Source: QQUD01 sp039029915 (lineage in GTDB: Bacteria; Chloroflexota; Anaerolineae; Promineifilales; Promineifilaceae). From it: a DNA stretch of 14,610 nt. The stretch lies in contig JBCCFD010000170.1 in the NCBI GenBank assembly GCA_039029915.1, forward strand, positions 1 through 14,610, written 5' to 3'. Made by a program: the position numbers and the translations under genes. Below are positions 7,772-13,429 of this stretch, piece after piece; the stretch's first letter is position 1; each line of letters opens with the position of its first letter. The notes beneath the pieces were generated by a model, which did not search any database, was not told where the DNA came from, and saw nothing but the letters and a program-made list of their open reading frames with translations.

Positions 7772-7833
7772 GGTTTCCTCTTGTTTGGTAAGTGGTCAAT
7801 CGTAAATGGTAATGATGTCTTTTCGTATCACGT

Positions 7834-7849
7834 ATCACGTTTATTTTTT
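7834..7849. repeat. Short tandem CGTATCA repeat in the rhomboid-moeA gap
   Basis: CGTATCA occurs twice head to tail (7834-7847) and a third unit begins with CG. It lies in the divergent region between the rhomboid gene and moeA, and is similar in flavour to the GATGCGTGAT words at 5229-5252. Confidence 0.6.
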
Positions 7850-7885
7850 TCTAGCTCTCGCTCAAGTTTCTAAGTAGATGCTGAT

Positions 7886-7921
7886 CCCTAATCCCTTGTC
7901 CCTAGATTCTAACCCCTAATC
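7886..7921. repeat. CCCTAATC-type intergenic words upstream of moeA
   Basis: Two exact CCCTAATC copies (7886-7893 and 7914-7921) with a degenerate copy (GTCCCTAGATTC) between them. Reverse-complement relatives (GGGATTAG or GATTAGGGATT) occur just after moeA (9243-9250) and at the end of the second SDR gene (12707-12717). No promoter consensus is built from them; a TACAAT box at 7934-7939 follows and could be a -10 element for moeA, but no matching -35 is visible. Confidence 0.45.
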
Positions 7922-7983
7922 ACTAAATAAAGATACAATACAAAGCATACCTATTTTACGAATGATCACTGAAAAGGTTGCCC

Positions 7984-9231
7984 ATGCCTGAGTTTTTTAA
8001 TGTTTTACCGCCAGATGAGGCGCGAGCGCTGTTGTTATCTAAACTAACGGCCGTTTTGCCAGCCGAACAGATCGCTAGTGAAGCTGCCTTGGGGCGGATT
8101 ACGGCCGTTTCCATTCAATCCCCACACGCCCTGCCCGCCTTTCGCCGCAGCACCATGGACGGCTTTGCGGTACGCGCTAAAGATACCTTTGGCGCCTCGG
8201 AAAGTTTACCCGCCTTTTTGCAGGTCGTGGGTGAAGTGCCGATGGGGCAAGGGGCTGAGAGCGCAATTGGTACGGGTGAGTCGGTGATTGTGCACACTGG
8301 CGGCATGCTCCCTGACTCTGCCGATGCCGTGGTGCAAATTGAGCATACCCAAACGATTGGGGGCGAAACGGCCGTTCCCTACGAAATCGAAATCCTCAAA
8401 TCGGTAGCGGTTGGTCAAAACGTGCTGCAGGTGGGGGAAGATGTGGCTCTATCTGCGGCAGTGCTGCCCGCAGGACACCTCATTCGACCGCAAGATATTG
8501 GTGGCCTGTTGGCTTTGGGAATAACGGCCGTGTCTGTTGCGCAACAGCCGCGTGTTGGCATCCTGGCAACGGGTGATGAGGTCATTCCTCCCGAACAGAT
8601 GCCCGGCCCTGGGCAAATACGGGACATCAACAGTTACACCGTGGCAGGATTGGTTCGCCAAGCCGGTGGGATGCCTGTTTTGGGCGGTATCATTGAAGAT
8701 GATTTTGATTCGCTACAAAATGCCGCCGCTTCGCTTTTGGCTCAAACGGATATGCTGGTGATGTCAGCTGGGTCATCCGTGAGCGTGCGGGATATGACGG
8801 TCGAGGTCATTGAAGGATTGGGTGAGCCGGGTGTGCTTTTGCATGGGGTGGCGACTCGGCCGGGGAAACCGACCATTGTGGGGGTGGTGGGCAATAAACC
8901 GGTTATTGGCTTACCGGGCAATCCGGTGTCGGCAATGGTTCAGTTCGATATGTTTGGTACACCAGCCATCTACCAGCTCCAAGGGATATCGCAAATGCCC
9001 CAGCAAGGCCGCGCTTGGGCACGATTAACCCAAAACATTGCCAGCGAAAGCGGCCGTGAAGATTATGTTCCCGCCCGACTAGAGGAAGGTCCCGATGGGT
9101 TGATGGCCACGCCCGTTTTTGGTAAGAGCAATTTGATTTATACCCTGGTGAATGCGGATGGTTTGGTCAAGGTGCCTTTGAATAAAGGCGGTCTGTATGC
9201 GAATGATCTTGTGGAAGTGAGGCTTTTTTGA
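7984..9231 (+). CDS. moeA: Molybdopterin molybdenumtransferase MoeA
   Basis: 415 residues, the usual MoeA length. MoeA inserts molybdate into adenylylated molybdopterin in the last step of molybdenum cofactor synthesis, in the cytoplasm. Family motifs in order: STMDGFAVR (56-64), HTGGMLPDSADAVVQIEHT (104-122), GILATGDEV (192-200) followed by PGPGQIRDINSY, the MPT-binding loop SAGSSVSVRDMT (261-272), GKPT (294-297), and GLPGNPVSAM (309-318), then a small C-terminal beta domain. The loop is not the common SGGVSVGD form; the acidic residue (D270) is kept. The start ATG 7984 has AAAGG at 7972-7976 with a 7-base gap; a TTG six bases earlier at 7978 is less well placed. No other cofactor gene is adjacent. 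The gene contains four ACGGCCGT palindromes, the most of any gene here. Confidence 0.94.
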   Translation: MPEFFNVLPPDEARALLLSKLTAVLPAEQIASEAALGRITAVSIQSPHALPAFRRSTMDGFAVRAKDTFGASESLPAFLQVVGEVPMGQGAESAIGTGESVIVHTGGMLPDSADAVVQIEHTQTIGGETAVPYEIEILKSVAVGQNVLQVGEDVALSAAVLPAGHLIRPQDIGGLLALGITAVSVAQQPRVGILATGDEVIPPEQMPGPGQIRDINSYTVAGLVRQAGGMPVLGGIIEDDFDSLQNAAASLLAQTDMLVMSAGSSVSVRDMTVEVIEGLGEPGVLLHGVATRPGKPTIVGVVGNKPVIGLPGNPVSAMVQFDMFGTPAIYQLQGISQMPQQGRAWARLTQNIASESGREDYVPARLEEGPDGLMATPVFGKSNLIYTLVNADGLVKVPLNKGGLYANDLVEVRLF

Positions 9232-9286
9232 TTCGGGGGCTAGGGATTAGTTGATTGGGGATTTTTTCATAACATTTTTTATAAAT

Positions 9287-9367
9287 AGGACTTACGCAAA
9301 TAGCGGTCACTGAGCCTGTCGAAGTGACTTTCTGAACCCTTCCACAAGCTCAGGGTGCATAAGTCCT
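9287..9367 (+). repeat. 81-bp palindromic interspersed element, copy 1
   Basis: Terminal inverted repeats AGGACTTACGCA and TGCATAAGTCCT (11 of 12 pair) enclose an inner hairpin GTCACT (9306-9311)/AGTGAC (9323-9328) around GAGCCTGTCGA. A second nested pairing joins TGAGCCTGT (9311-9319) with ACAAGCTCA (9344-9352). The whole element is one long imperfect palindrome. It is 81 bases, the same length as copy 2 at 10776-10856, with about 80% identity by eye. ATAAAT flanks it on the left, and again one base beyond the right end, a possible target duplication but AT-rich. No protein is encoded. The core CACTGAGCCTGTCGAAGTG belongs to a REP-like palindrome widespread in bacteria. Confidence 0.85.
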
Positions 9368-9405
9368 GATAAATTCGTTACACAAAGCTAAAATTTAAGA
9401 AATGT

Positions 9406-9466
9406 TTTCCACAGATTGCTCAGATTGTACAGGTTTTGGTGGCTTTTTATATGTGTAATCTGTGTC
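9406..9466. repeat. CACAGATT-type intergenic repeat
   Basis: Three 9-base units head to tail, CACAGATTG (9410-9418), CTCAGATTG (9419-9427) and TACAGGTTT (9428-9436), are followed by the inverted word AATCTGTG (9457-9464). The unit and its inverse can pair over 8 bases. I recall CACAGATTACACAGATT-like intergenic elements from several bacterial phyla, but this is memory and not a search result. Confidence 0.55.
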
Positions 9467-9518
9467 CAATTATTTTTGTATCGATCGACAGGAGACCAAT
9501 CAGTATTAAAAATTACAG

Positions 9519-10391
9519 ATGAATGAACAAATAGAGTTGTATTTACAAACAATCTCAAGGCATTGTTCTGAATTGAAGATAGAAAAGGCTTACTTTCTCA
9601 ATGCGGGTGGGCAGTATAACGAGATTGTTGTGGTCAATGATGACCTTATTTTTCGATTTCCTCGCTTTGAAGAAGGTGTTGTGACCCTGCAAACTGAACT
9701 AGCAATCTTATCCAAGATTCATGCGCAACTTGCTGTACCAGCTCCTAATCCGATTTATGTCAACTTAGAGCTAAAAAACCCTGCTCAGTCGTTTATGGGG
9801 TACCAGATGCTGCCGGGACGGCCGTTTACACGGCCACAGCTGGCCCAATTACCCCAGTCAGCTACACAGCAATTAGGCCAGCAGCTTGGTCGAATACTCA
9901 AAGCGCTACACGCGATCCCCACTGACATTTTTGATGTGGAATTGCCTGCTCAAGATGGGATAGAAGAGTGGAAAGCGCTATTTTCAGAATTCAAAGCGCA
10001 TCTGTTTTCTCATATGCGTGCTGATGCACGAGAGGAAGTTGCCGCACATTTTAACCAGTTTTTAGCGTTCCCCGAACTGCACGCCTACACGCCTTGCTTG
10101 CGACACGGTGATTTTGGTGTGGGCAATATTTTGGTCGATGATGAATGGTCAGTAACGGCCGTTATTGACTTTGGCTTTGCTGGCCTTGGTGATCCAGCAA
10201 TTGATATTGCCGCCTCATTGACCTTGGGTGACTCATTATTTACCGCGCTTAATTCTGTTTATCAAGCAGATGACCTCATGCTCAAAAGAGCCCAATTTTA
10301 CCGAGGCACCTATGCGCTGATGGAAGCCCTTTATGGGATCAAGCATGATGATACGGAAGCGTTCCAAAGCGGTATTAAAGAATATATTTAA
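9519..10391 (+). CDS. Aminoglycoside-phosphotransferase (APH)-family small-molecule kinase
   Basis: 290 residues, a typical length for the family. The C-terminal lobe carries the catalytic Brenner motif LRHGDFGVGNIL (H196, D198, N203) and the metal-binding DFG-like segment VIDFGFAGLGDPAIDIA (D217). The N-terminal lobe has the QYNEIVVVNDDLIFRFPRF strand pair that holds ATP. Family members phosphorylate aminoglycosides, macrolides, homoserine, choline or other small hydroxyl compounds; the substrate cannot be inferred, and a resistance role should not be assumed. The stop TAA 10389-10391 is one base from the ATG of the next gene (TAATATG), indicating translational coupling with the MazG-like enzyme. 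Start ATG 9519 is the frame's best start but has no visible Shine-Dalgarno. Confidence 0.88.
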   Translation: MNEQIELYLQTISRHCSELKIEKAYFLNAGGQYNEIVVVNDDLIFRFPRFEEGVVTLQTELAILSKIHAQLAVPAPNPIYVNLELKNPAQSFMGYQMLPGRPFTRPQLAQLPQSATQQLGQQLGRILKALHAIPTDIFDVELPAQDGIEEWKALFSEFKAHLFSHMRADAREEVAAHFNQFLAFPELHAYTPCLRHGDFGVGNILVDDEWSVTAVIDFGFAGLGDPAIDIAASLTLGDSLFTALNSVYQADDLMLKRAQFYRGTYALMEALYGIKHDDTEAFQSGIKEYI

Positions 10392-10392
10392 T

Positions 10393-10707
10393 ATGGATCT
10401 CATAAAATTAACAAAACAAGTTGAACAAATCTCAGCCATCTACGCCAATAAGTTTGCAGTTGAGCGAGATGGTAATTGGTTTATGCTGAAGCTGTCTGAA
10501 GAGCTAGGGGAGCTGACACAAGCGTACCTTAAGGTGCAAAAACAAGCGCGTATTGGTGAGGTGGCTGAAGCTGAACTCATGATCCGATTTGAAGATGAAA
10601 TGGCTGACGTCTTAGGTCAGCTCTTGTTGCTGGCAAACCATTTTGAAGTTGATCTGGAAACGGCCGTTCAACGCAAGTGGCTCCGCTGGCTTCCAAAAGA
10701 ATCATAG
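10393..10707 (+). CDS. MazG-like nucleotide pyrophosphohydrolase
   Basis: 104-residue all-helical protein with the MazG-family metal-binding pattern: EELGE (E36, E37, E40) and, about 30 residues later, EMADV (E69, D72), the ExxE...ExxD arrangement that coordinates magnesium. Such enzymes cut nucleoside triphosphates, often abnormal ones, to the monophosphate and pyrophosphate. The length suits a single-domain dimeric MazG-like protein rather than the two-domain house-cleaning MazG. ATG 10393 is preferred because it sits one base after the APH-like gene stop; an upstream in-frame ATG at 10333 would overlap that gene by about 60 bases. Substrate unknown. Co-expression with the APH-like kinase is implied by coupling. 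Confidence 0.85.
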   Translation: MDLIKLTKQVEQISAIYANKFAVERDGNWFMLKLSEELGELTQAYLKVQKQARIGEVAEAELMIRFEDEMADVLGQLLLLANHFEVDLETAVQRKWLRWLPKES

Positions 10708-10775
10708 AACGAATTTTCCACACCTGTCGATTTGCAGGCGATTTAACCGTCATGTCTATAGAAGATAATCATCAC

Positions 10776-10856
10776 AGGACTGACGTGAACAGCGGTCACT
10801 GAGCCTGATGAAGTGGCTTTCTTCACTTAGCAACAAGCTCAAGGTGCACAAGTCCT
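10776..10856 (+). repeat. 81-bp palindromic interspersed element, copy 2
   Basis: 81 bases, aligning gap-free with copy 1 (9287-9367) with about 16 differences. The ends are AGGACT and AGTCCT, and the core TCACTGAGCCTGATGAAGTGGC keeps the GTCACT/AGTGGC hairpin with one G-U. It starts 69 bases after the MazG-like gene stop and ends 27 bases before the next gene, just upstream of its ribosome site. Most of the differences lie in the loop and spacer, as expected for a structure-conserved element. Confidence 0.85.
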
Positions 10857-10883
10857 AGATCAAATTAGACAAGGAGTGTTGAA

Positions 10884-11516
10884 ATGAAAATCGTTGTATT
10901 TGGAGCCTCAGGTGAGACTGGATTACAGATTTTAGAGCAAGCGATTGAGGATGGGCATGCGGTCACAGCGTTTGTGCGTAATAAGACGAAACTGGCTCAC
11001 CTCAATCATGACAAGCTATCAATTGTGGTGGGGGATGCGCTGGACGAAACGGCCGTTGAGCAGGCGATCGAGGGGCAAGATGTGGTTCTGTCGGCGTTGG
11101 GTGCACCCGTTGGCCAAGATGTTGGGGTGGTCCGTTCCAAAGGAACGCAAAATATTGTCAACGGGATGCGTAAAATGGGGGTCAAACGATTGCTATCAAT
11201 TTCGACTATTGGCATCCGTGATTCCATTGAGCGCATGAACAAATTAACCCACTTTGTGCTCAATCGGGTGATTGGTCATGAACGACTGGCTGAAGCCCAT
11301 TTGCAAGAAGAGATTGTTGAGGAAAGCGCCTTAGATTGGACCGTTATCCGTCCGCCGCGCCTGACCAACGGGCACGCCACCCTAGTTTATCAAGCTGATC
11401 CCCAGCTGAATACCGGCTTTTTTGCCTCGCTCCGTCGAGCTGATTTGGCCGACTTTTTATTGGAAGAGCTGTCCTCAAATCGCTTCAATCGCCAGTTTGT
11501 GACGGTGATGAATTAG
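10884..11516 (+). CDS. NAD(P)-binding atypical short-chain dehydrogenase (NmrA/BVR-B-like)
   Basis: 210-residue Rossmann-fold protein with an N-terminal GASGETG (G7-G13), matching the GxxGxxG dinucleotide loop of the atypical SDR group (NmrA-like, biliverdin-reductase-B-like, SDR_a5). Further marks are FVRNKTK after strand 2, which binds NADPH phosphate through R/K, and VLSALGAP in strand 4. No canonical YxxxK catalytic pair is evident, so the protein could be a reductase of unusual mechanism or a redox sensor. Start ATG 10884 has AAGGAG at 10871-10876 with a 7-base gap, an excellent ribosome site. It lies between palindromic element copies 2 and 3. The substrate is not readable. Confidence 0.85.
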   Translation: MKIVVFGASGETGLQILEQAIEDGHAVTAFVRNKTKLAHLNHDKLSIVVGDALDETAVEQAIEGQDVVLSALGAPVGQDVGVVRSKGTQNIVNGMRKMGVKRLLSISTIGIRDSIERMNKLTHFVLNRVIGHERLAEAHLQEEIVEESALDWTVIRPPRLTNGHATLVYQADPQLNTGFFASLRRADLADFLLEELSSNRFNRQFVTVMN

Positions 11517-11547
11517 TGCCTTCTTTCGTTAATCCCATTCACAACAA

Positions 11548-11622
11548 GCGTCGCCTAAGCCTGTCGAGGCGGATGTTGCAAACTAGGTTTCAACAAGCCT
11601 CTTGACAGGCTTGGGGGCACGC
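11548..11622 (+). repeat. Palindromic interspersed element, divergent copy 3
   Basis: A 75-base imperfect palindrome: CCTAAGCCTGTC (11554-11565) pairs with GACAGGCTTGGG (11604-11615), with one T-G, and GCGT/ACGC close the ends (11548-11551 and 11619-11622). The inner hairpin CGCCT/AGGCG encloses AAGCCTGTCG, which parallels the CACT/AGTG hairpin around GAGCCTGTCGA in copies 1 and 2. It begins 32 bases after the preceding gene stop. The ends differ from the AGGACT termini, so it is either a sister subfamily or a remodelled copy. Confidence 0.6.
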
Positions 11623-11715
11623 AAGCTTCAATGACTTGCCTAAAAATTGAAAGTTGTTTCCCTGGTTGAAGTTTGGTACAAGTAACTTATTTCCAAATTC
11701 CAATGAGGAGATTTC

Positions 11716-12711
11716 ATGACTTTAAAAGTCTTATTTATTGGTGGCACAGGTGTGATCAGCTCAGCCTGCAGTGAGCTTGCGCTGGCACGCGGGATTGATT
11801 TGTATTTGCTAAATCGGGGGCAATCATCGCGCCTAATTCCTGAGGGCACGACCCAGCTGATTGGCGATATCCGACAGCCGGAAACGGTTCGGAAAGCAAT
11901 CGCTGAGCACACGTTTGATGTGGTAGTGGATTGGATTGCATTTTCACCAGAGCATATTGAAACAGATGTGGCCTTGTTTAAAGGTAAAACGAACCAGTTC
12001 ATTTTTATCAGCTCAGCGTCAGCCTACCAAACTCCACCGCGTAAACTGCCCATTACTGAATCAACCCCGCTCCACAACCCATTTTGGGCATATTCCCGCG
12101 CCAAAGCGGCCTGTGAAGAGAGACTGATGCGAGCGTATCGTGAGGAAGATTTTCCAGCCGTGATTATACGGCCGTCTCACACCTACGATTGCACCAAACT
12201 CCCTGTTCACGGCTATTACACAACAGTGCAGCGGATGCGACAGGGCAAAAAAGTGATCCTGCATGGGGATGGTACCTCTTTGTGGACGCTGACCCATCAC
12301 CGTGACTTTGCCAAAGCGTTTGTGGGCTTGATGGGCAATAGCTTAGCGAATGGAGAAGCGTTTCACATTACCTCGGATGAGGTGCTGACATGGAATCAGA
12401 TCTATGACATGGTGGCCCAGGCGGCGGGTACCACGGCCGATATTGTTCACGTGCCGTCTAGCCTGATTGGGGCGTATGATCCAGAATGGGGTGAAAAACT
12501 ACTGGGGGATAAAGCCAATAATATGGTGCTCGATAACAGCAAAATCAAGCGGTATGTGCCCGATTTTGAAGCCACGATTCCATTTTCAGTGGGAGCTAAG
12601 GAGATTATGGCGTGGTTTGATGCTGATCCAGCTCGCCAAGAGGTTGATCCTGAGATGGATGCTCTGATGGATAAGCTGATTGCGGTTTATGAGGGGATGT
12701 TGCCCGATTAG
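11716..12711 (+). CDS. NAD-dependent epimerase/dehydratase, extended SDR family
   Basis: 331 residues, usual for extended SDRs. The N-terminal nucleotide loop is GGTGVIS (9-15), where family members have GGTGFIG, so the third glycine is replaced by serine. FIFISSASAYQ (95-105) supplies the catalytic Ser, and YSRAK (Y126, K130) the Tyr-Lys pair, so activity is expected. The downstream HGDGTSLWTLTHHRDFAKAF segment is typical of the sugar-nucleotide epimerase/reductase group, as in CSP41-like and isoflavone-reductase-like proteins. GAGGAG at 11705-11710 lies 5 bases before ATG 11716. The protein probably acts on a nucleotide-sugar or related metabolite; the exact substrate is unknown. It follows the first SDR gene by 199 bases on the same strand. 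Confidence 0.87.
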   Translation: MTLKVLFIGGTGVISSACSELALARGIDLYLLNRGQSSRLIPEGTTQLIGDIRQPETVRKAIAEHTFDVVVDWIAFSPEHIETDVALFKGKTNQFIFISSASAYQTPPRKLPITESTPLHNPFWAYSRAKAACEERLMRAYREEDFPAVIIRPSHTYDCTKLPVHGYYTTVQRMRQGKKVILHGDGTSLWTLTHHRDFAKAFVGLMGNSLANGEAFHITSDEVLTWNQIYDMVAQAAGTTADIVHVPSSLIGAYDPEWGEKLLGDKANNMVLDNSKIKRYVPDFEATIPFSVGAKEIMAWFDADPARQEVDPEMDALMDKLIAVYEGMLPD

Positions 12712-12763
12712 GGATTGGGGGGATTGGGAATCGGAGAATGGTAAACTGTGAATTGTGAATAAA

Positions 12764-12776
12764 GTGACTCAGTCAC
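12764..12776. other. 13-bp palindrome GTGACTCAGTCAC
   Basis: A 6-base perfect dyad around a central C, 52 bases after the SDR gene stop and 27 before the end of the convergent cNBD-like gene. It could be a bidirectional termination or factor site, but it is short and lacks T-runs. Preceding it are wordy repeats (GTGAATTGTGAATAA). Confidence 0.3.
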
Positions 12777-12802
12777 CAATTATCCAATTATAAATTACCC
12801 AC

Positions 12803-13180
12803 CTAAAGCGTTGTCACAAGCCGTACGACGATTTCCGGTGGATACGCTTTGAGCTCGGTTGTTTGCTCATAGGTTAGTTCTGCGAGGAAGCAGCCCGTTT
12901 TGGCAAAAACAACTGTGTCTTGGTCGCGTAGCGCGGATACTGGATGACAGTCAATGAACTGGCCTGCTCGTCGCTCTTGGATAACGACATGGTTGCGAAT
13001 GATTTGCACATGCCCTGAGATAATGACAAAGTTTTTAGCACAAGCATCGATGCGGGTATTGGCAACGACGTAGCGGTGGCTTTGTTGCATAGGTTGATAG
13101 GTAATGATTGGCTTTGGTGCCAACGGCCGTTTTGCTATCGTTTGGGTTGGTGTTTGAATGTTAATTGCTTGCATCATCAT
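12803..13180 (-). CDS. Small stand-alone cyclic-nucleotide-binding-like domain protein
   Basis: 125-residue protein without membrane segments or a DNA-binding helix-turn-helix. Residues about 37-125 resemble the beta-roll of CRP/FNR-type effector domains: FVIISGHVQIIRNHVVIQER (51-70) matches the typical strand-Gly-strand start, then RAGQFIDCHP, DTVVFAKTGCFLAELT and a closing helix. The phosphate-binding cassette (GELALL...R(S/T)A) is degenerate, so nucleotide binding is doubtful. Start ATG 13180 (MMMQAINIQ) is supported by GAGGG upstream on the minus strand with a 7-base gap; the GTG at 13237 is a less likely start. It lies convergent to the SDR gene and divergent from recQ, with a 26-bp dyad upstream. 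The family call is inferred from fold-like spacing only. Confidence 0.5.
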   Translation of the reverse strand: MMMQAINIQTPTQTIAKRPLAPKPIITYQPMQQSHRYVVANTRIDACAKNFVIISGHVQIIRNHVVIQERRAGQFIDCHPVSALRDQDTVVFAKTGCFLAELTYEQTTELKAYPPEIVVRLVTTL

Positions 13181-13225
13181 TGTGTATCCCTCGTATAAAT
13201 AACCTTGTATGAATATCCTATCACT

Positions 13226-13251
13226 CAACTGTGACACGAGCGTTACAGTTG
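13226..13251. promoter_or_regulatory. 26-bp dyad, candidate operator upstream of the cNBD-like gene
   Basis: CAACTGTGAC (13226-13235) and GTTACAGTTG (13242-13251) are inverted repeats with 9 of 10 positions pairing and a 6-base centre (ACGAGC). The half-site CTGTGAC recalls CRP/FNR-family halves (TGTGA), but the centre is two bases wider than the standard CRP site. It lies 46 bases upstream of ATG 13180, between that gene and recQ. Confidence 0.5.
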
Positions 13252-13354
13252 AATGCGGTTAAGTTCGTGTTTTATAGGTCAATCATATAAAAACGGCCGT
13301 TTCTCGTAACCCACAGTTTGATTGAAAAATTGAAATCATTAGACCGACTCTTAA

Positions 13355-13372
13355 ATCAACCGATCGGTTGAT
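13355..13372. promoter_or_regulatory. 18-bp perfect palindrome, candidate TetR-type operator upstream of recQ
   Basis: ATCAACCGATCGGTTGAT (13355-13372) is a perfect palindrome of 18 bases. AACCGNNCGGTT-type sequences are common operator shapes of TetR/AcrR-family repressors. It ends 26 bases before the TATAAT box (13399-13404), overlapping the usual -35 region or adjacent to it. It could control recQ or the divergent small gene; no TetR-like gene is in the window. Confidence 0.5.
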
Positions 13373-13398
13373 AGGATGCTCAGAAAACGATCACCAGC

Positions 13399-13404
13399 TA
13401 TAAT
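13399..13404 (+). promoter_or_regulatory. TATAAT -10 box for recQ
   Basis: Perfect sigma70-type TATAAT 26 bases upstream of the chosen recQ start codon. The region 17 bases further upstream (about 13376-13381, ATGCTC) has no recognisable -35. A transcript starting near 13411 would carry the Shine-Dalgarno AAGAGG at 13418-13423 and begin translation at TTG 13430. Confidence 0.45.
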
Positions 13405-13429
13405 CTTGCCGAAGTCGAAGAGGCTAAGA

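Larger units (their letters stand above)
9232..9518. other. Repeat-rich gap between moeA and the APH-like gene
   Basis: 287 bases with no gene. It carries, in order, a GGGATTAG word, the 81-bp palindromic element (9287-9367), and a CACAGATT element (9406-9466). These two repeats are listed separately. No convincing promoter or Shine-Dalgarno for the downstream gene was found; the nearest GGAGA (9491) is over 20 bases from its ATG. Confidence 0.7.

Noticed and set aside
7978..7983. TTG 7978 as moeA start
   Set aside because: The ATG at 7984 lies 7 bases after AAAGG; the TTG would be only one base from it.
10333..10392. N-terminal extension of the MazG-like protein from ATG 10333
   Set aside because: It would overlap the APH-like gene by 59 bases; the TAATATG junction gives a natural start at 10393.
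9287..11622. CRISPR array from the three related palindromic elements
   Set aside because: Copies are about 0.7-1.4 kb apart with genes between them, not regularly spaced by unique spacers, and no cas gene is present.
13181..13237. GTG 13237 start for the cNBD-like gene
   Set aside because: The sequence 13181-13200 contains a GAGGG ribosome site spaced for ATG 13180, and the extra residues overlap the candidate operator.
13226..13251. Standard CRP binding site
   Set aside because: The spacing between TGTGA and TTACA is 8 bases instead of 6, so only a general dyad is claimed.
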